DNA of 64,000 bases, from the NCBI RefSeq assembly GCF_028280385.1, contig NZ_JANQLX010000017.1:248001-312000 (forward strand), read 5' to 3'. The stretch comes from Allomuricauda sp. (GTDB taxonomy: Bacteria; Bacteroidota; Bacteroidia; Flavobacteriales; Flavobacteriaceae). Position 1 is the first letter of the stretch. Every line of letters begins with the position of its first letter. A program made the translations under genes and the position numbers. Under the pieces are notes generated by a model. The model was not told where the DNA came from. It saw nothing but the letters and a program-made list of their open reading frames with translations, and did not search any database. Positions 35,354 through 43,927 of the stretch are shown here, piece by piece.

Positions 35354-35405
35354 ACGAAATATCGTTATTTTACGAAATATCGTGAATTAATTGGCGAAAT
35401 TTCGT
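35354..35405. promoter_or_regulatory. Three direct copies of a 12-base near-palindrome (candidate enhancer sites)
   Basis: ACGAAATATCGT occurs at 35354-35365 and 35372-35383, and the variant GCGAAATTTCGT, with a perfect 10-base palindromic core, at 35394-35405. The starts are 18 and 22 bases apart. They lie about 86-137 bases upstream of the predicted sigma-54 start site, the usual place for activator-binding sites. They are in the gap between the activator gene and OsmC. Confidence 0.75.
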
Positions 35406-35409
35406 GAAT

Positions 35410-37284
35410 TTATACCGGTCGGGTGATGCCCAGGGCCTTTATTTTGGAAGTTAGCGTTGTGGGTTTCAGTCCCAATAAACTGGCAGCTCCATTTTTGCCC
35501 GATATTTTCCATTCGGTCTGTTTCAGGGCACGAAGTATATTGTCCTTTTCCATTTCCGACCATTGTTCGGCCGTATAAACTTGAGCGGTATCGATGAGCT
35601 GTTCGGCACTGCTGGATTGGTTTGGATTGGGAATAACGCTGGACCATTGGATCTCCCCTTCTTGGGATACAATAATGGCCCTTTCCACCAAGTTTTGAAG
35701 TTCACGGACATTGCCGGGCCATTTATAATTTAAAAACAAGCGCTCCTGTTCCTTTGTTAAACTTTGTGCGGGCTTGTTCAGCTTTTTGCTGAACAGTTCA
35801 ATCATTTGATTGGCGATAAGGCAAACATCCTTACCACGATCGCGGAGGGCCGGCACTGGAATAGGAAACACATTTAGCCTATAATAGAGATCTTCCCTAA
35901 ACTTGCCCTCATTGGAAAGTTGCAACAGATCCCTATGGGTAGCGGCAATGATACGCACATCCACTTTGACCGTGGTGGAACTTCCAACAGGATCAAATTC
36001 ACCCTCCTGGATGACCCGTAGCAGTTTGGGTTGCAAGGCCAGCGGTAGCTCTCCTATCTCGTCCAAAAAAATGGTGCCTTTGTCCGCCAACAAAAATCTT
36101 CCTTTCCTGCTTGATGTAGCTCCTGTAAACGCACCTTTTTCGTGCCCAAAAAGTTCACTTTCTATTAGATTTTCCGGGATGGCACCACAATTGATCCGGA
36201 TTAATGGGCGTTCATTTCGATTACTGGCCATATGAATAGCCCGGGCCACCAATTCCTTACCCGTTCCGGTTTCTCCCTGGATCAAGACTGTGGCCCTGGT
36301 ATGCGCCACCTGTTCCACTAAATTGAGCACTTCTTTCATGGATCGGTCCTTGGCAATTATTCCATAACCGCTGGTCAGTTCCTTTATTTCCTCCTGTAAA
36401 TACTGCGCTTGATTGGTAAGGGATGTAATTTTGGACTCTGCCTGGATCCGTTCATCAATGTTACGCAGGATGAGGGTGTAGAATTTATCCTTGTCATTGC
36501 CATAGCTGCTTATGGTTCCCTCATTCAGGGTTTCCCGGTCCATAGATCCAATAACCTTCACCATTTTGGGCAGGTAGGTGTTCATTCCCTTACCATTCCC
36601 GCTTTCATCGGATTGCACCAAGTTTTCCAACATGTCGGCCCCCTCCTCATCCAAGAAAAACAGAATATTTCGCTGGATCACATCCTCGTTTTGCAGTATA
36701 TCCAGAGCAGAGGCGTTCGCCAATAAAATCCTAAAGTTTTTGTCGAACATAATAATGGCATCCATGGCACCATCTATCAAACCTGTCATTTTGGAATTGG
36801 CGAGTTCCAATTCCCGTTTGGAAACCGTGAGACGCTCTTGTATGATGTCCAACTCTCTGTGCCTTTTGATCAATACCGATAAGATGCCCTTGGCAAATCC
36901 CCTGTCCAAGGACATAAGTTCCACAAAATGGGTGGTACCTATCTTAAGTAAGGTAGTGTCTTTCACAGCCGTTACCGAAGCGGAACGGGGTTCATCATCA
37001 ATTAGGGCATACTCGCCAAAACAATCGGCTTCGGACAGCATAATGTATAGGTGGTCCTTGTCATGTACCTTCACTTTTCCATCCAAAATCACATACATGG
37101 CATCCCCCACCTCCCCTTTTTGGATGATGGAATCACCTTTTTCGTATCGTTCCTGCTTTAAATTCCTGCACAATTGTAAAAGTGAAGTTTTGGACACTTC
37201 GGAGAAGAAAGTAACCCCGGAAAGGAATTCTACAAGTTGTGTGGGTCCAGATATGGTCATGGTTTCCTGATGGCTGTTAGGCAT
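35410..37284 (-). CDS. Sigma-54-dependent activator with cyclic-nucleotide-binding and PAS domains
   Basis: 624 residues. An N-terminal cNMP-binding domain (about 15-130) has the phosphate cassette CFGEYALIDDEPRSASV with the conserved Glu and Arg. A PAS-like domain (165-285; GAMDAIIMFDKNFRILLANA) follows. The AAA+ module (310-540) has GETGTGKE (Walker A), the sigma-54 contact loop ESELFGHEKGAFTGA and GTIFLDEIG (Walker B), and a Fis-type HTH closes the protein (GAASLLGLKPTTLTSKIKAL). A cyclic nucleotide as effector, replacing the usual receiver domain, is a strong inference. Upstream TTG codon disregarded; ATG at 37284, or 37257, starts it. Divergent from OxyR. Confidence 0.95.
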   Translation of the reverse strand: MPNSHQETMTISGPTQLVEFLSGVTFFSEVSKTSLLQLCRNLKQERYEKGDSIIQKGEVGDAMYVILDGKVKVHDKDHLYIMLSEADCFGEYALIDDEPRSASVTAVKDTTLLKIGTTHFVELMSLDRGFAKGILSVLIKRHRELDIIQERLTVSKRELELANSKMTGLIDGAMDAIIMFDKNFRILLANASALDILQNEDVIQRNILFFLDEEGADMLENLVQSDESGNGKGMNTYLPKMVKVIGSMDRETLNEGTISSYGNDKDKFYTLILRNIDERIQAESKITSLTNQAQYLQEEIKELTSGYGIIAKDRSMKEVLNLVEQVAHTRATVLIQGETGTGKELVARAIHMASNRNERPLIRINCGAIPENLIESELFGHEKGAFTGATSSRKGRFLLADKGTIFLDEIGELPLALQPKLLRVIQEGEFDPVGSSTTVKVDVRIIAATHRDLLQLSNEGKFREDLYYRLNVFPIPVPALRDRGKDVCLIANQMIELFSKKLNKPAQSLTKEQERLFLNYKWPGNVRELQNLVERAIIVSQEGEIQWSSVIPNPNQSSSAEQLIDTAQVYTAEQWSEMEKDNILRALKQTEWKISGKNGAASLLGLKPTTLTSKIKALGITRPV

Positions 37285-37422
37285 CAATTAAATATACAGA
37301 TTTGAAAATTAACCATTTGGAACCAACCTTTGTTAGCAATCCATTTTCTTGCTCGATTTTGATGGATTTGCAATAGATTAAATTGATGGTTTTTTATATT
37401 TTTATTTTCTAAACCTATATTA

Positions 37423-38364
37423 ATGACCATTACCCAATTGCAATATGTATTGGCCGTTGCCGAATACAGAAACTTCACCCTTGCTGCAGAAAAAAGCTAT
37501 GTGACCCAACCCACCCTGAGCATGCAGGTCCAAAAATTGGAAGATGAACTGGATGTCCTGATCTTTGATCGCGGAAAGAAACCGATTACCATCACAGAGG
37601 TAGGGAAGAAAATTGTGGCGCAGGCCAAAAACATTGTCGCCGAGGCCGAGCGTATCAAGGATATTGTTGATCAAGATAAGGGCTATATTGGAGGCGACTA
37701 TACCATTGGCATTATTCCTACGGTAATGCCGACTTTGCTGCCCATGTTTCTGAACACTTTTATTAAAAAGTATCCCAAGGTCAATCTGATCATCAAGGAG
37801 CAGCCCACGGAAGCACTAATCCGAAATATATTGGATGGACATTTGGATGCAGGAATTGCGGCCACACCCCTTGAAATTGAATTTATAAAGGAAAGACCGC
37901 TATACTACGAACCTTTTGTGGGATATGTTCCGGTAAACCATCGGTTGTCCGAACACAAGGAACTGGGTACTGAGGATTTGGATGTAAGCGACATTTTGCT
38001 GTTGCAGGATGGTCATTGCTTTAGGGATGGGGTAATCAATCTTTGCAAGAGTCCCAAGAACCTTAACGATGATAACTTCAAAATTGAGAGTGGCAGCTTT
38101 GAGACCTTAGTAAGTCTTTCTGATGAGGGCATGGGCATGACCCTACTTCCCTATTTGAACACCTTGGAACTGGACGGCAGGAAGAAACAACAGTTAAGAC
38201 CATTCCGTAATCCATCTCCTGCCCGGGAAATAAGCTTGATATACCATAAAAGTGAATTGAAAATTCAGATTACGGAGGCACTCAAAGAGGTAATATCCAG
38301 TATAGTAAAAGGCGCGATTACATTTCAGGATGTAAAAATAATAAGTCCCCTATCCAAGAATTGA
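37423..38364 (+). CDS. oxyR: OxyR-type LysR regulator of the peroxide response
   Basis: 313 residues. The LysR helix-turn-helix (1-60) reads TLAAEKSYVTQPTLSMQVQK. The effector domain contains the OxyR-specific loop DGHCFRDGVINLC, whose two Cys are nine residues apart, exactly like Cys199 and Cys208 of Escherichia coli OxyR, which form a disulfide on H2O2 exposure. The SLSDEGMGMTLLP segment is also typical. It is divergent from the sigma-54 activator across 138 bases. Targets probably lie elsewhere; OsmC, TrxB and the activator are local candidates. Confidence 0.95.
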   Translation: MTITQLQYVLAVAEYRNFTLAAEKSYVTQPTLSMQVQKLEDELDVLIFDRGKKPITITEVGKKIVAQAKNIVAEAERIKDIVDQDKGYIGGDYTIGIIPTVMPTLLPMFLNTFIKKYPKVNLIIKEQPTEALIRNILDGHLDAGIAATPLEIEFIKERPLYYEPFVGYVPVNHRLSEHKELGTEDLDVSDILLLQDGHCFRDGVINLCKSPKNLNDDNFKIESGSFETLVSLSDEGMGMTLLPYLNTLELDGRKKQQLRPFRNPSPAREISLIYHKSELKIQITEALKEVISSIVKGAITFQDVKIISPLSKN

Positions 38365-38376
38365 TGGGATAATAAA

Positions 38377-38406
38377 GGCAAAAAAGAGGGCCGCAAATGC
38401 GGCCCT
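38377..38406. terminator. Bidirectional terminator between OxyR and a small gene
   Basis: AGGGCCGCA (38387-38395) pairs perfectly with TGCGGCCCT (38398-38406). The A-run at 38377-38385 gives a U-tract for the minus-strand gene, and a looser T-rich stretch follows on the plus strand. Confidence 0.82.
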
Positions 38407-38409
38407 TGG

Positions 38410-38610
38410 TTATTTTGATTCTATCAAAAGTAATGTGGGTCGTAACTCCGGTTTATCCAGTATAAAGGATTGCAACCAGATTTTAAGTTCTTCAATTTCA
38501 CTTGGTAATAGCCTAGAAACGGCTTTCCTCAGTTCTTTAGCGAATAGTTTAGCATCAAAACTTACCTTTTGAAGGACTGTTTTGGTGTAATCTAACATTG
38601 CTCTTGGCAT
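38410..38610 (-). CDS. Small conserved-looking helical protein
   Basis: 66 residues, no signal peptide, mostly amphipathic helix (KVSFDAKLFAKELRKAVSRL, EEIEELKIWLQSFI-like pattern) with a Pro-rich tail (DKPELRPTLLLIESK). It has its own terminator and no overlapping gene, which supports it being real. Such short proteins are frequent in flavobacteria as conserved hypotheticals. Function unknown. Confidence 0.68.
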   Translation of the reverse strand: MPRAMLDYTKTVLQKVSFDAKLFAKELRKAVSRLLPSEIEELKIWLQSFILDKPELRPTLLLIESK

Positions 38611-38728
38611 AAATATTTCTGATTTGGATTAAAAGGTTGTCCTCCTAAATTAAAAAAAAACCTTGTGCCATGCATGACGAACAAGTTAAAAATTAAATAA
38701 TTTCGTGTTAAAATCGACAACGCGCAAC

Positions 38729-40015
38729 ATGTACCACTCATTCAATCAACTAGTTAAGATGTTGACTATCATTAAGTTCGTAGTCTTTTTCCTGCTTATT
38801 GGTTGCTCTTCCATCCGATTGCCCCAATATGCCGACAAAGTATCGTCAGAACCGCTCTCCCTTTCATTTCATGCCCTGGTTGTGCGCCAGCCAGATGTAA
38901 ACAAGGAATTGTTCAACCATAATGGGGAACGGTATTTTACCCCTGCCAGCAATACCAAAATTGTGACCTTGTATAGTGGTAACCAACTTTTGCCCAAAAA
39001 AGCACCCGCCCTAAAATACATTTCCCAGAATGACACCATCTACTTTGAGGGAACCGGGGACCCCTCTTTTTTGCACCCGTATTTTCAGGATAGCACCGCC
39101 CTAAATTTTATAAAATCGCACAAGGTTGCCATGTGGTTCCCTAACAATACGACGGAAGACAGGTTTGGCCCTGGCTGGGCATGGGAAGATTTTGACACCT
39201 ACTTCTCCCCGGAAAAAACGGCACTTCCCATATATGGAAATGTGGTTAGCGTGTGGCTAGATCCCTTGTTACAAGTATCACCAGCACATTTTAAGGACAA
39301 GTTTTTGCCCGTGAAGAAAAGGTTCCTACGCGCGGAGCTTCAGAATGAATTCTATTTGGAAACAAAAATCAATGACACCTTGGAAATTCCATTTATCACC
39401 GGTCCCCTATTGGTTCAACAGTTGTTGCAGGAAGCATTGGACAAAGAAGTGTTATTACTCAGGGAATTTCCAGAAGGTCCAAAGAAAACTTTGTCTGGCA
39501 TTCCCATGGATTCCATTTATAAGAGGTTGATGCACAAAAGCGACAATTTTTTGGCAGAACAGATATTAATGTTGGCCTCCTCCACACTCTCCGATACACT
39601 AAGTACCAGAACTGCCATTGACCATATGTTGGAAAACCAATTAAGCGATTTGCAGGCCCAACCCAGGTGGGTAGATGGTTCAGGGCTTTCCAGATATAAT
39701 CTGTTTACACCGCGATCCCTGACCCACATATTGCAAAAACTATATGATGAAATGTCGCACGACCGTTTGTTTCAAATTTTTCCGATGTGGGATGCCACAG
39801 GAACCGTGGAAACTTGGGACCACCAGGATGTACCGCCCTTTATTTTTGCAAAATCAGGGTCGTTTGGGAACCATTACAACTTAAGTGGTTACTTAAAAAC
39901 CTCATCAGGAAAAATGCTGATCTTCAGTATGATGAACAATCATTTTAGGGTACCTTCCGCCCAGATCCGGCAAGAGATGTTTACCACATTAAAGGAAATC
40001 CACAGAAAATACTAA
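38729..40015 (+). CDS. dacB: D-alanyl-D-alanine carboxypeptidase/endopeptidase, PBP4 (S13) type
   Basis: 428 residues from this ATG (an ATG at 38759 gives a tighter lipoprotein signal with lipobox LIGC). The penicillin-binding triad is visible: SNTK (TPASNTKIVT), SDN (HKSDNFLAEQIL) and KSG (FAKSGSFGNHY). This is the S13 family, which trims peptidoglycan stem peptides and cross-links in the periplasm. It is somewhat shorter than the E. coli enzyme (about 477), mainly in the inserted domains. The last codons overlap the opposite-strand NudK gene by four bases. Confidence 0.93.
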   Translation: MYHSFNQLVKMLTIIKFVVFFLLIGCSSIRLPQYADKVSSEPLSLSFHALVVRQPDVNKELFNHNGERYFTPASNTKIVTLYSGNQLLPKKAPALKYISQNDTIYFEGTGDPSFLHPYFQDSTALNFIKSHKVAMWFPNNTTEDRFGPGWAWEDFDTYFSPEKTALPIYGNVVSVWLDPLLQVSPAHFKDKFLPVKKRFLRAELQNEFYLETKINDTLEIPFITGPLLVQQLLQEALDKEVLLLREFPEGPKKTLSGIPMDSIYKRLMHKSDNFLAEQILMLASSTLSDTLSTRTAIDHMLENQLSDLQAQPRWVDGSGLSRYNLFTPRSLTHILQKLYDEMSHDRLFQIFPMWDATGTVETWDHQDVPPFIFAKSGSFGNHYNLSGYLKTSSGKMLIFSMMNNHFRVPSAQIRQEMFTTLKEIHRKY

Positions 40016-40596
40016 TCGAACAAATTCTGTAATTGTGCGTATTGCAGCAGCATGATGGTCTTGGCATCTTTGATTTCACCTGTGTTAACCATATCCAAGG
40101 CTTTGGAAAGGGTCATTTCCAGTACCTCAATGTTCTCTGTTTCATCATCGGCCCCTCCACCTTCGCCCACCTTCATATCCGCATGGTATTCCCCGATAAA
40201 AAAGTGGAGTATTTCAGTTACCGAACCAGGCGACATATAGGATTCAAACACTTTTTCCACATTTTCAATCTTATATCCCGTTTCTTCCTCCACTTCCATG
40301 CGAATCGTCTCTTCGGCATTGCCTTTTTCCAATATCCCGGCACAGGCTTCTATCATCATGCCATCGGTATTTCCATTTAAATAGGTGGGCATTCTAAACT
40401 GTCTGGTCAGCACCACCGTTTTGGACTCCAAATTGTACAATAAGATTACCGCTCCATTGCCCCGGTCGTAAGCCTCCCTGACCTGTGTTTCCCATTGCCC
40501 GTCTTCCCTGTGGTATTCAAATGTGACTTTGTTCAAGGTATACCAGTTGTCCGAAAGCAACTCCTGTTTTACGTTTCTAACGGTTCCGTTTTTCAT
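40012..40596 (-). CDS. nudK: NudK-type GDP-mannose pyrophosphatase (Nudix hydrolase)
   Basis: 194 residues. The Nudix box reads GILEKGNAEETIRMEVEEET, with the helix Arg replaced as in the E. coli NudK subgroup, and the following segment YMSPGSVTEILHFFIGEY is the hallmark of NudK. The enzyme splits GDP-mannose (and related sugar nucleotides) into mannose 1-phosphate and GMP. It acts in the cytosol. The gene is tail-to-tail with the PBP4 gene, the stops overlapping. Confidence 0.92.
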   Translation of the reverse strand: MKNGTVRNVKQELLSDNWYTLNKVTFEYHREDGQWETQVREAYDRGNGAVILLYNLESKTVVLTRQFRMPTYLNGNTDGMMIEACAGILEKGNAEETIRMEVEEETGYKIENVEKVFESYMSPGSVTEILHFFIGEYHADMKVGEGGGADDETENIEVLEMTLSKALDMVNTGEIKDAKTIMLLQYAQLQNLFD

Positions 40597-40644
40597 AGCG
40601 TGGTTGAAGCTTATTGGATTATTGAAGATTATTGTTCATTGCCA

Positions 40645-41298
40645 TCAAACAGATGCTGCATTGTTCAAATATCGTCTAAAGGGAAGCATTTCTATATAGG
40701 CCATCTCAATTTTCTTTTTGAAGTTGGTCTTAAAAACATCATCCCGTTTCAGTTCATGTACCACCGCAAAGGTTTTGTTCCGCAATAAATCGATATGTGG
40801 ATGGTCATTCTCGAACCCTTTGGGGGCCTTGGTCAACTTTTCATCATGGTACAATTCCCCAAACAACTTTTTGAACGATGGTCGGTCCAATATTTCCTTC
40901 AATTCCTCACCATTATAATCAATTCCCTCCCGCAGACTACGAAGAATTTTAGGTTCAGGTCGCCAAAACCCTCCAGCCAACAGGCAATTTTTTAGGCCCA
41001 CCTCAATATAGAAATCCGCTGTGCCCGGAGCTTTGTCCAGGGCCCCTCCAAAATGGTCTTTGTATACTGGTTTGTGGGGATGGAACATGAGGTTATTATT
41101 GATCCTGATGATGGCCTTCTTTCCGGGGGTCGGATAATAATCATCATCCATTTGGGCAAAAGTAGCGTCCAGTTCGTCCAACCATAGCACAAAGTCGTTC
41201 CGAAGAGATCTATACCATTTCCTATTGGCATCCATCCATTCCTTGGAATTGTTCTGTTGCAGTTCGGTAAGAAAAAGAAAAAGGTCTTTGAAATCCAT
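40645..41298 (-). CDS. DUF2461 (TIGR02453) protein
   Basis: 217 residues of the DUF2461/TIGR02453 family. Typical segments are FLTELQQNNSKEWMDANRKW at the start, RINNNLMFHPHKPVYKDHFG in the middle and the C-terminal helices. The family is widespread in bacteria and fungi and has no established function. Stand-alone, in the same direction as NudK and 48 bases upstream of it, so they may share a transcript. Confidence 0.93.
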   Translation of the reverse strand: MDFKDLFLFLTELQQNNSKEWMDANRKWYRSLRNDFVLWLDELDATFAQMDDDYYPTPGKKAIIRINNNLMFHPHKPVYKDHFGGALDKAPGTADFYIEVGLKNCLLAGGFWRPEPKILRSLREGIDYNGEELKEILDRPSFKKLFGELYHDEKLTKAPKGFENDHPHIDLLRNKTFAVVHELKRDDVFKTNFKKKIEMAYIEMLPFRRYLNNAASV

Positions 41299-41365
41299 GA
41301 TATGAATTTGAAAGACCTAAAATAAAACTATTATTTATTCCTATTTGTTATGTTTTTTGTTCCAT

Positions 41366-42163
41366 CTAGAATCTGTTGTCTCCCATAACTATGTCACCCA
41401 GGCCTCCAAGAATGCTTCCTTCTCCCTTATCTTTCCCACCACGTGGTATGGATGCCAATACCCTACCGGCCAAACGGCTAAACGGCAAGGACTGAATATA
41501 AACGGTTCCAGGGCCCCTTAGGGTGGCAAAGAACAATCCTTCCCCTCCAAAAATGGTGTTTTTGATCCCACCGACAAATTCAATATTGTAATCCACGGTA
41601 TGCGAAAAGCCTACAATACAACCCGTATCCACCTTTAGCACTTCCCCTGGGGCCAACTCCTTTTTGGCCATGGTTCCTCCTGCGTGGACAAAAGCCAATC
41701 CGTCGCCCTCCAGTTTTTGCATGATGAAACCTTCACCCCCAAACAAGCCCCTTCCCAATCTTTTGGAAAACTCGATGCCAACCGATACTCCCTTTGCTGC
41801 GCATAAAAAGGCATCTTTTTGACAAATAAACTTGCCGTTTTCCTCTGATAGGTCGATGGGCAATATCTTTCCTGGATATGGTGAGGCAAAACTGACCTGT
41901 TTTTTATTTTGCCCAACATTTAAAAAGGCGGTCATGAACAAACTTTCTCCTGTGAGCAGTCTTTTTCCGGCGGAAAAAAGTTTACCCAGTACTCCGGAAT
42001 CCTGATTGGAGCCATCTCCAAAAATGGTGTCCATTTGGATATCTGTATCCATCATCATAAAGCTGCCGGCCTCGGCCACAACCGCTTCCTGTGGGTCCAG
42101 CTCAATTTCCACATATTGCATTTCCTCCCCGTAAATATGATAGTCTATCTCGTGTGCGTTCAT
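41366..42163 (-). CDS. TIGR00266/AIM24-family protein
   Basis: 265 residues of the AIM24 fold, a double-psi-like beta structure. The motifs VEIELDPQEAVVAEAGSFMM, GQNKKQVSFASPYPGKILPI and GEGLFFATLRGPGTVYIQSL are family hallmarks. Family members have an uncertain role, in yeast linked to mitochondrial inner-membrane organisation, in bacteria to envelope or stress. No signal peptide, so probably cytosolic. The high Gly content and the tail with two GG motifs are normal for the family. Confidence 0.93.
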   Translation of the reverse strand: MNAHEIDYHIYGEEMQYVEIELDPQEAVVAEAGSFMMMDTDIQMDTIFGDGSNQDSGVLGKLFSAGKRLLTGESLFMTAFLNVGQNKKQVSFASPYPGKILPIDLSEENGKFICQKDAFLCAAKGVSVGIEFSKRLGRGLFGGEGFIMQKLEGDGLAFVHAGGTMAKKELAPGEVLKVDTGCIVGFSHTVDYNIEFVGGIKNTIFGGEGLFFATLRGPGTVYIQSLPFSRLAGRVLASIPRGGKDKGEGSILGGLGDIVMGDNRF

Positions 42164-42232
42164 TGCTAGATTTTTATTTACTGGTTAGTATGCCCAAGTA
42201 TACAAATTGTTACAATAGGGTGGGTTAAAAAA

Positions 42233-43825
42233 TCATTTTCCCTTTCCGATGCAGATAAGATGTTTCAATGTCCGGTGATACATTTTACCCTGTGCGAAGG
42301 AAGGCGTGTTCACGGACCAAGTCTTCCCGGCGGGCCCTAAGTCGTTAAGGCTGATGAACGCACTTTCGTCAAATGATTGTGTGGTGGCATCAATACAATA
42401 TACCACACCCAACATTGTGGTAAAGTATATCTTACCGTTAATGACTATGGGATTTCCATTAAAATTCCAGTGCCATCCATCCCTTCGGGACCTTTTGTCG
42501 TTAGATACATCCAGTCCCCGTATGTTTATGGTCTCTGTGGACAATTCCTTGCCCCAAACATAATTCCTGGTGCCATTGGAAAAGTCAACCTGCACGGGAA
42601 CTTCCAAGTATTCGGCCTTTCCTGACTTTAAATCTATTCGGGCGATGGTGTAATTCGGACCTATGTTCTTTCTGTGGCGGCCCTCTTTAAAACACAGGAA
42701 AAATAATTTGTCACCCACAACAATATTGGTATACCAAGCGGGGAACACATACAACCCTAGATCTTCCTTGATGTTCAGATGTTCTCTCAATTTATATTTT
42801 CCCTGTTCCCCATCATAACTGCGGACGTCAGCGTCCTCAATCAGTGAAATTTTCTTTTTTAGTTGCCCTGTCTTGGAATCGAGCAGGTGCACTGTCCCTT
42901 CTTTCTCGGTGTACCAAAGCGCATAATCTTCATTCCATGTGGCATGGTATAGCGCCAAGCCTTCGTCAGCGTCATATTTCCAGATTCTTTTACCGTTTTC
43001 CAAGTCGATCAACGAATATCCCGTAGGCTTTTCGGGTACGCGATGGTGTCCTCCCCTCCCAATCATAATGGCGGGTTGACCGTTTTTTGTTTTTGACAGA
43101 TAAGGAGTGTTGTAGTGGGTTAATCCGTCTTGGGAAATCCAAAGCTGTTTGCCTGTTTTTTTATCCAGTCCATAAAGATAGTTCCATCCATACTCCCTGC
43201 TACCGTCCTTTTCCCAATAGGTCTCCATATTAATGATCAAATCGCCCACCAAAAAAGGTTCGTATTGTTTGTTGAACGGAAAATGGACCCCATCCAAATC
43301 TTCCACTGGATTCCATGTTCTTTCCCAAACGAGCTTTCCATCAAAATCAAAACAGCTCAGGTTACCGCTAGCGTTGTAAAACCAAACATGCTCTCCATCG
43401 GTAACTGGGCCTGGAGTGGAAGAATCACTAAATCCATACATATAATCACTTAGTGCACTTCCCTTAAGTTCCCTTTGCCAGAGGATTTGGCCGTCTTTTG
43501 CATCAATGCACAAGGCCAGAACATCCGAGCCCTTGATAGGTTTGCCTTCTTCCAGTTTATGAATGGGTTTCATTACGGTAAGGAACAGTTTATTGCCCCA
43601 AACGGTAATCCCACTTTGACCTCCCTCTGGCAATGCTGCTTTCCAAAGTATGTTTTCACCGGTGGTCACACTAAATTGGGTGGGAACCTCATCTTTGGTG
43701 GTCAAGGTCCAATCCCCATTGGGGCCGGCGGGCTGGGGCCAATTGTTGTGGGTTTGGGCATTTGCATAAACACTAAGGCAAAGCGTAAGGATAAAAATTT
43801 TGGTTCTTTTCATTTTCAGTTCCAT
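42233..43825 (-). CDS. Secreted PQQ-type beta-propeller protein
   Basis: 530 residues with a signal peptide (KIFILTLCLSVYANAQ). The propeller blades carry WK/WR-containing tryptophan-docking motifs: ENILWKAALPEGGQSG, DGQILWQRELKG, DGKLVWERTWNP, TGKQLWISQDGL, NGKRIWKYDADEG. These are typical of PQQ-like repeat proteins, including BamB-like scaffolds and quinoprotein dehydrogenases; no residues that bind PQQ or haem are evident, so it is more likely a scaffold or sugar-related protein. It is 102 bases downstream of the MG2-like gene and may be a separate unit. ATG at 43813 is an alternative start. Confidence 0.88.
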   Translation of the reverse strand: MELKMKRTKIFILTLCLSVYANAQTHNNWPQPAGPNGDWTLTTKDEVPTQFSVTTGENILWKAALPEGGQSGITVWGNKLFLTVMKPIHKLEEGKPIKGSDVLALCIDAKDGQILWQRELKGSALSDYMYGFSDSSTPGPVTDGEHVWFYNASGNLSCFDFDGKLVWERTWNPVEDLDGVHFPFNKQYEPFLVGDLIINMETYWEKDGSREYGWNYLYGLDKKTGKQLWISQDGLTHYNTPYLSKTKNGQPAIMIGRGGHHRVPEKPTGYSLIDLENGKRIWKYDADEGLALYHATWNEDYALWYTEKEGTVHLLDSKTGQLKKKISLIEDADVRSYDGEQGKYKLREHLNIKEDLGLYVFPAWYTNIVVGDKLFFLCFKEGRHRKNIGPNYTIARIDLKSGKAEYLEVPVQVDFSNGTRNYVWGKELSTETINIRGLDVSNDKRSRRDGWHWNFNGNPIVINGKIYFTTMLGVVYCIDATTQSFDESAFISLNDLGPAGKTWSVNTPSFAQGKMYHRTLKHLICIGKGK

Positions 43826-43927
43826 TTTGGTTGGTTATTAAAATAATTTGGGGAGAATTGTAACTACGTGATTGTATAAATTTTTGTGTGTTGAACAGCG
43901 GTGTGGTGTTGCCGTGATTGTCAAAAA

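Noticed and set aside
38640..38680. TGGCACAAGG on the minus strand before the 66-residue gene
   Set aside because: It resembles a -24 box but there is no GC at the -12 position.
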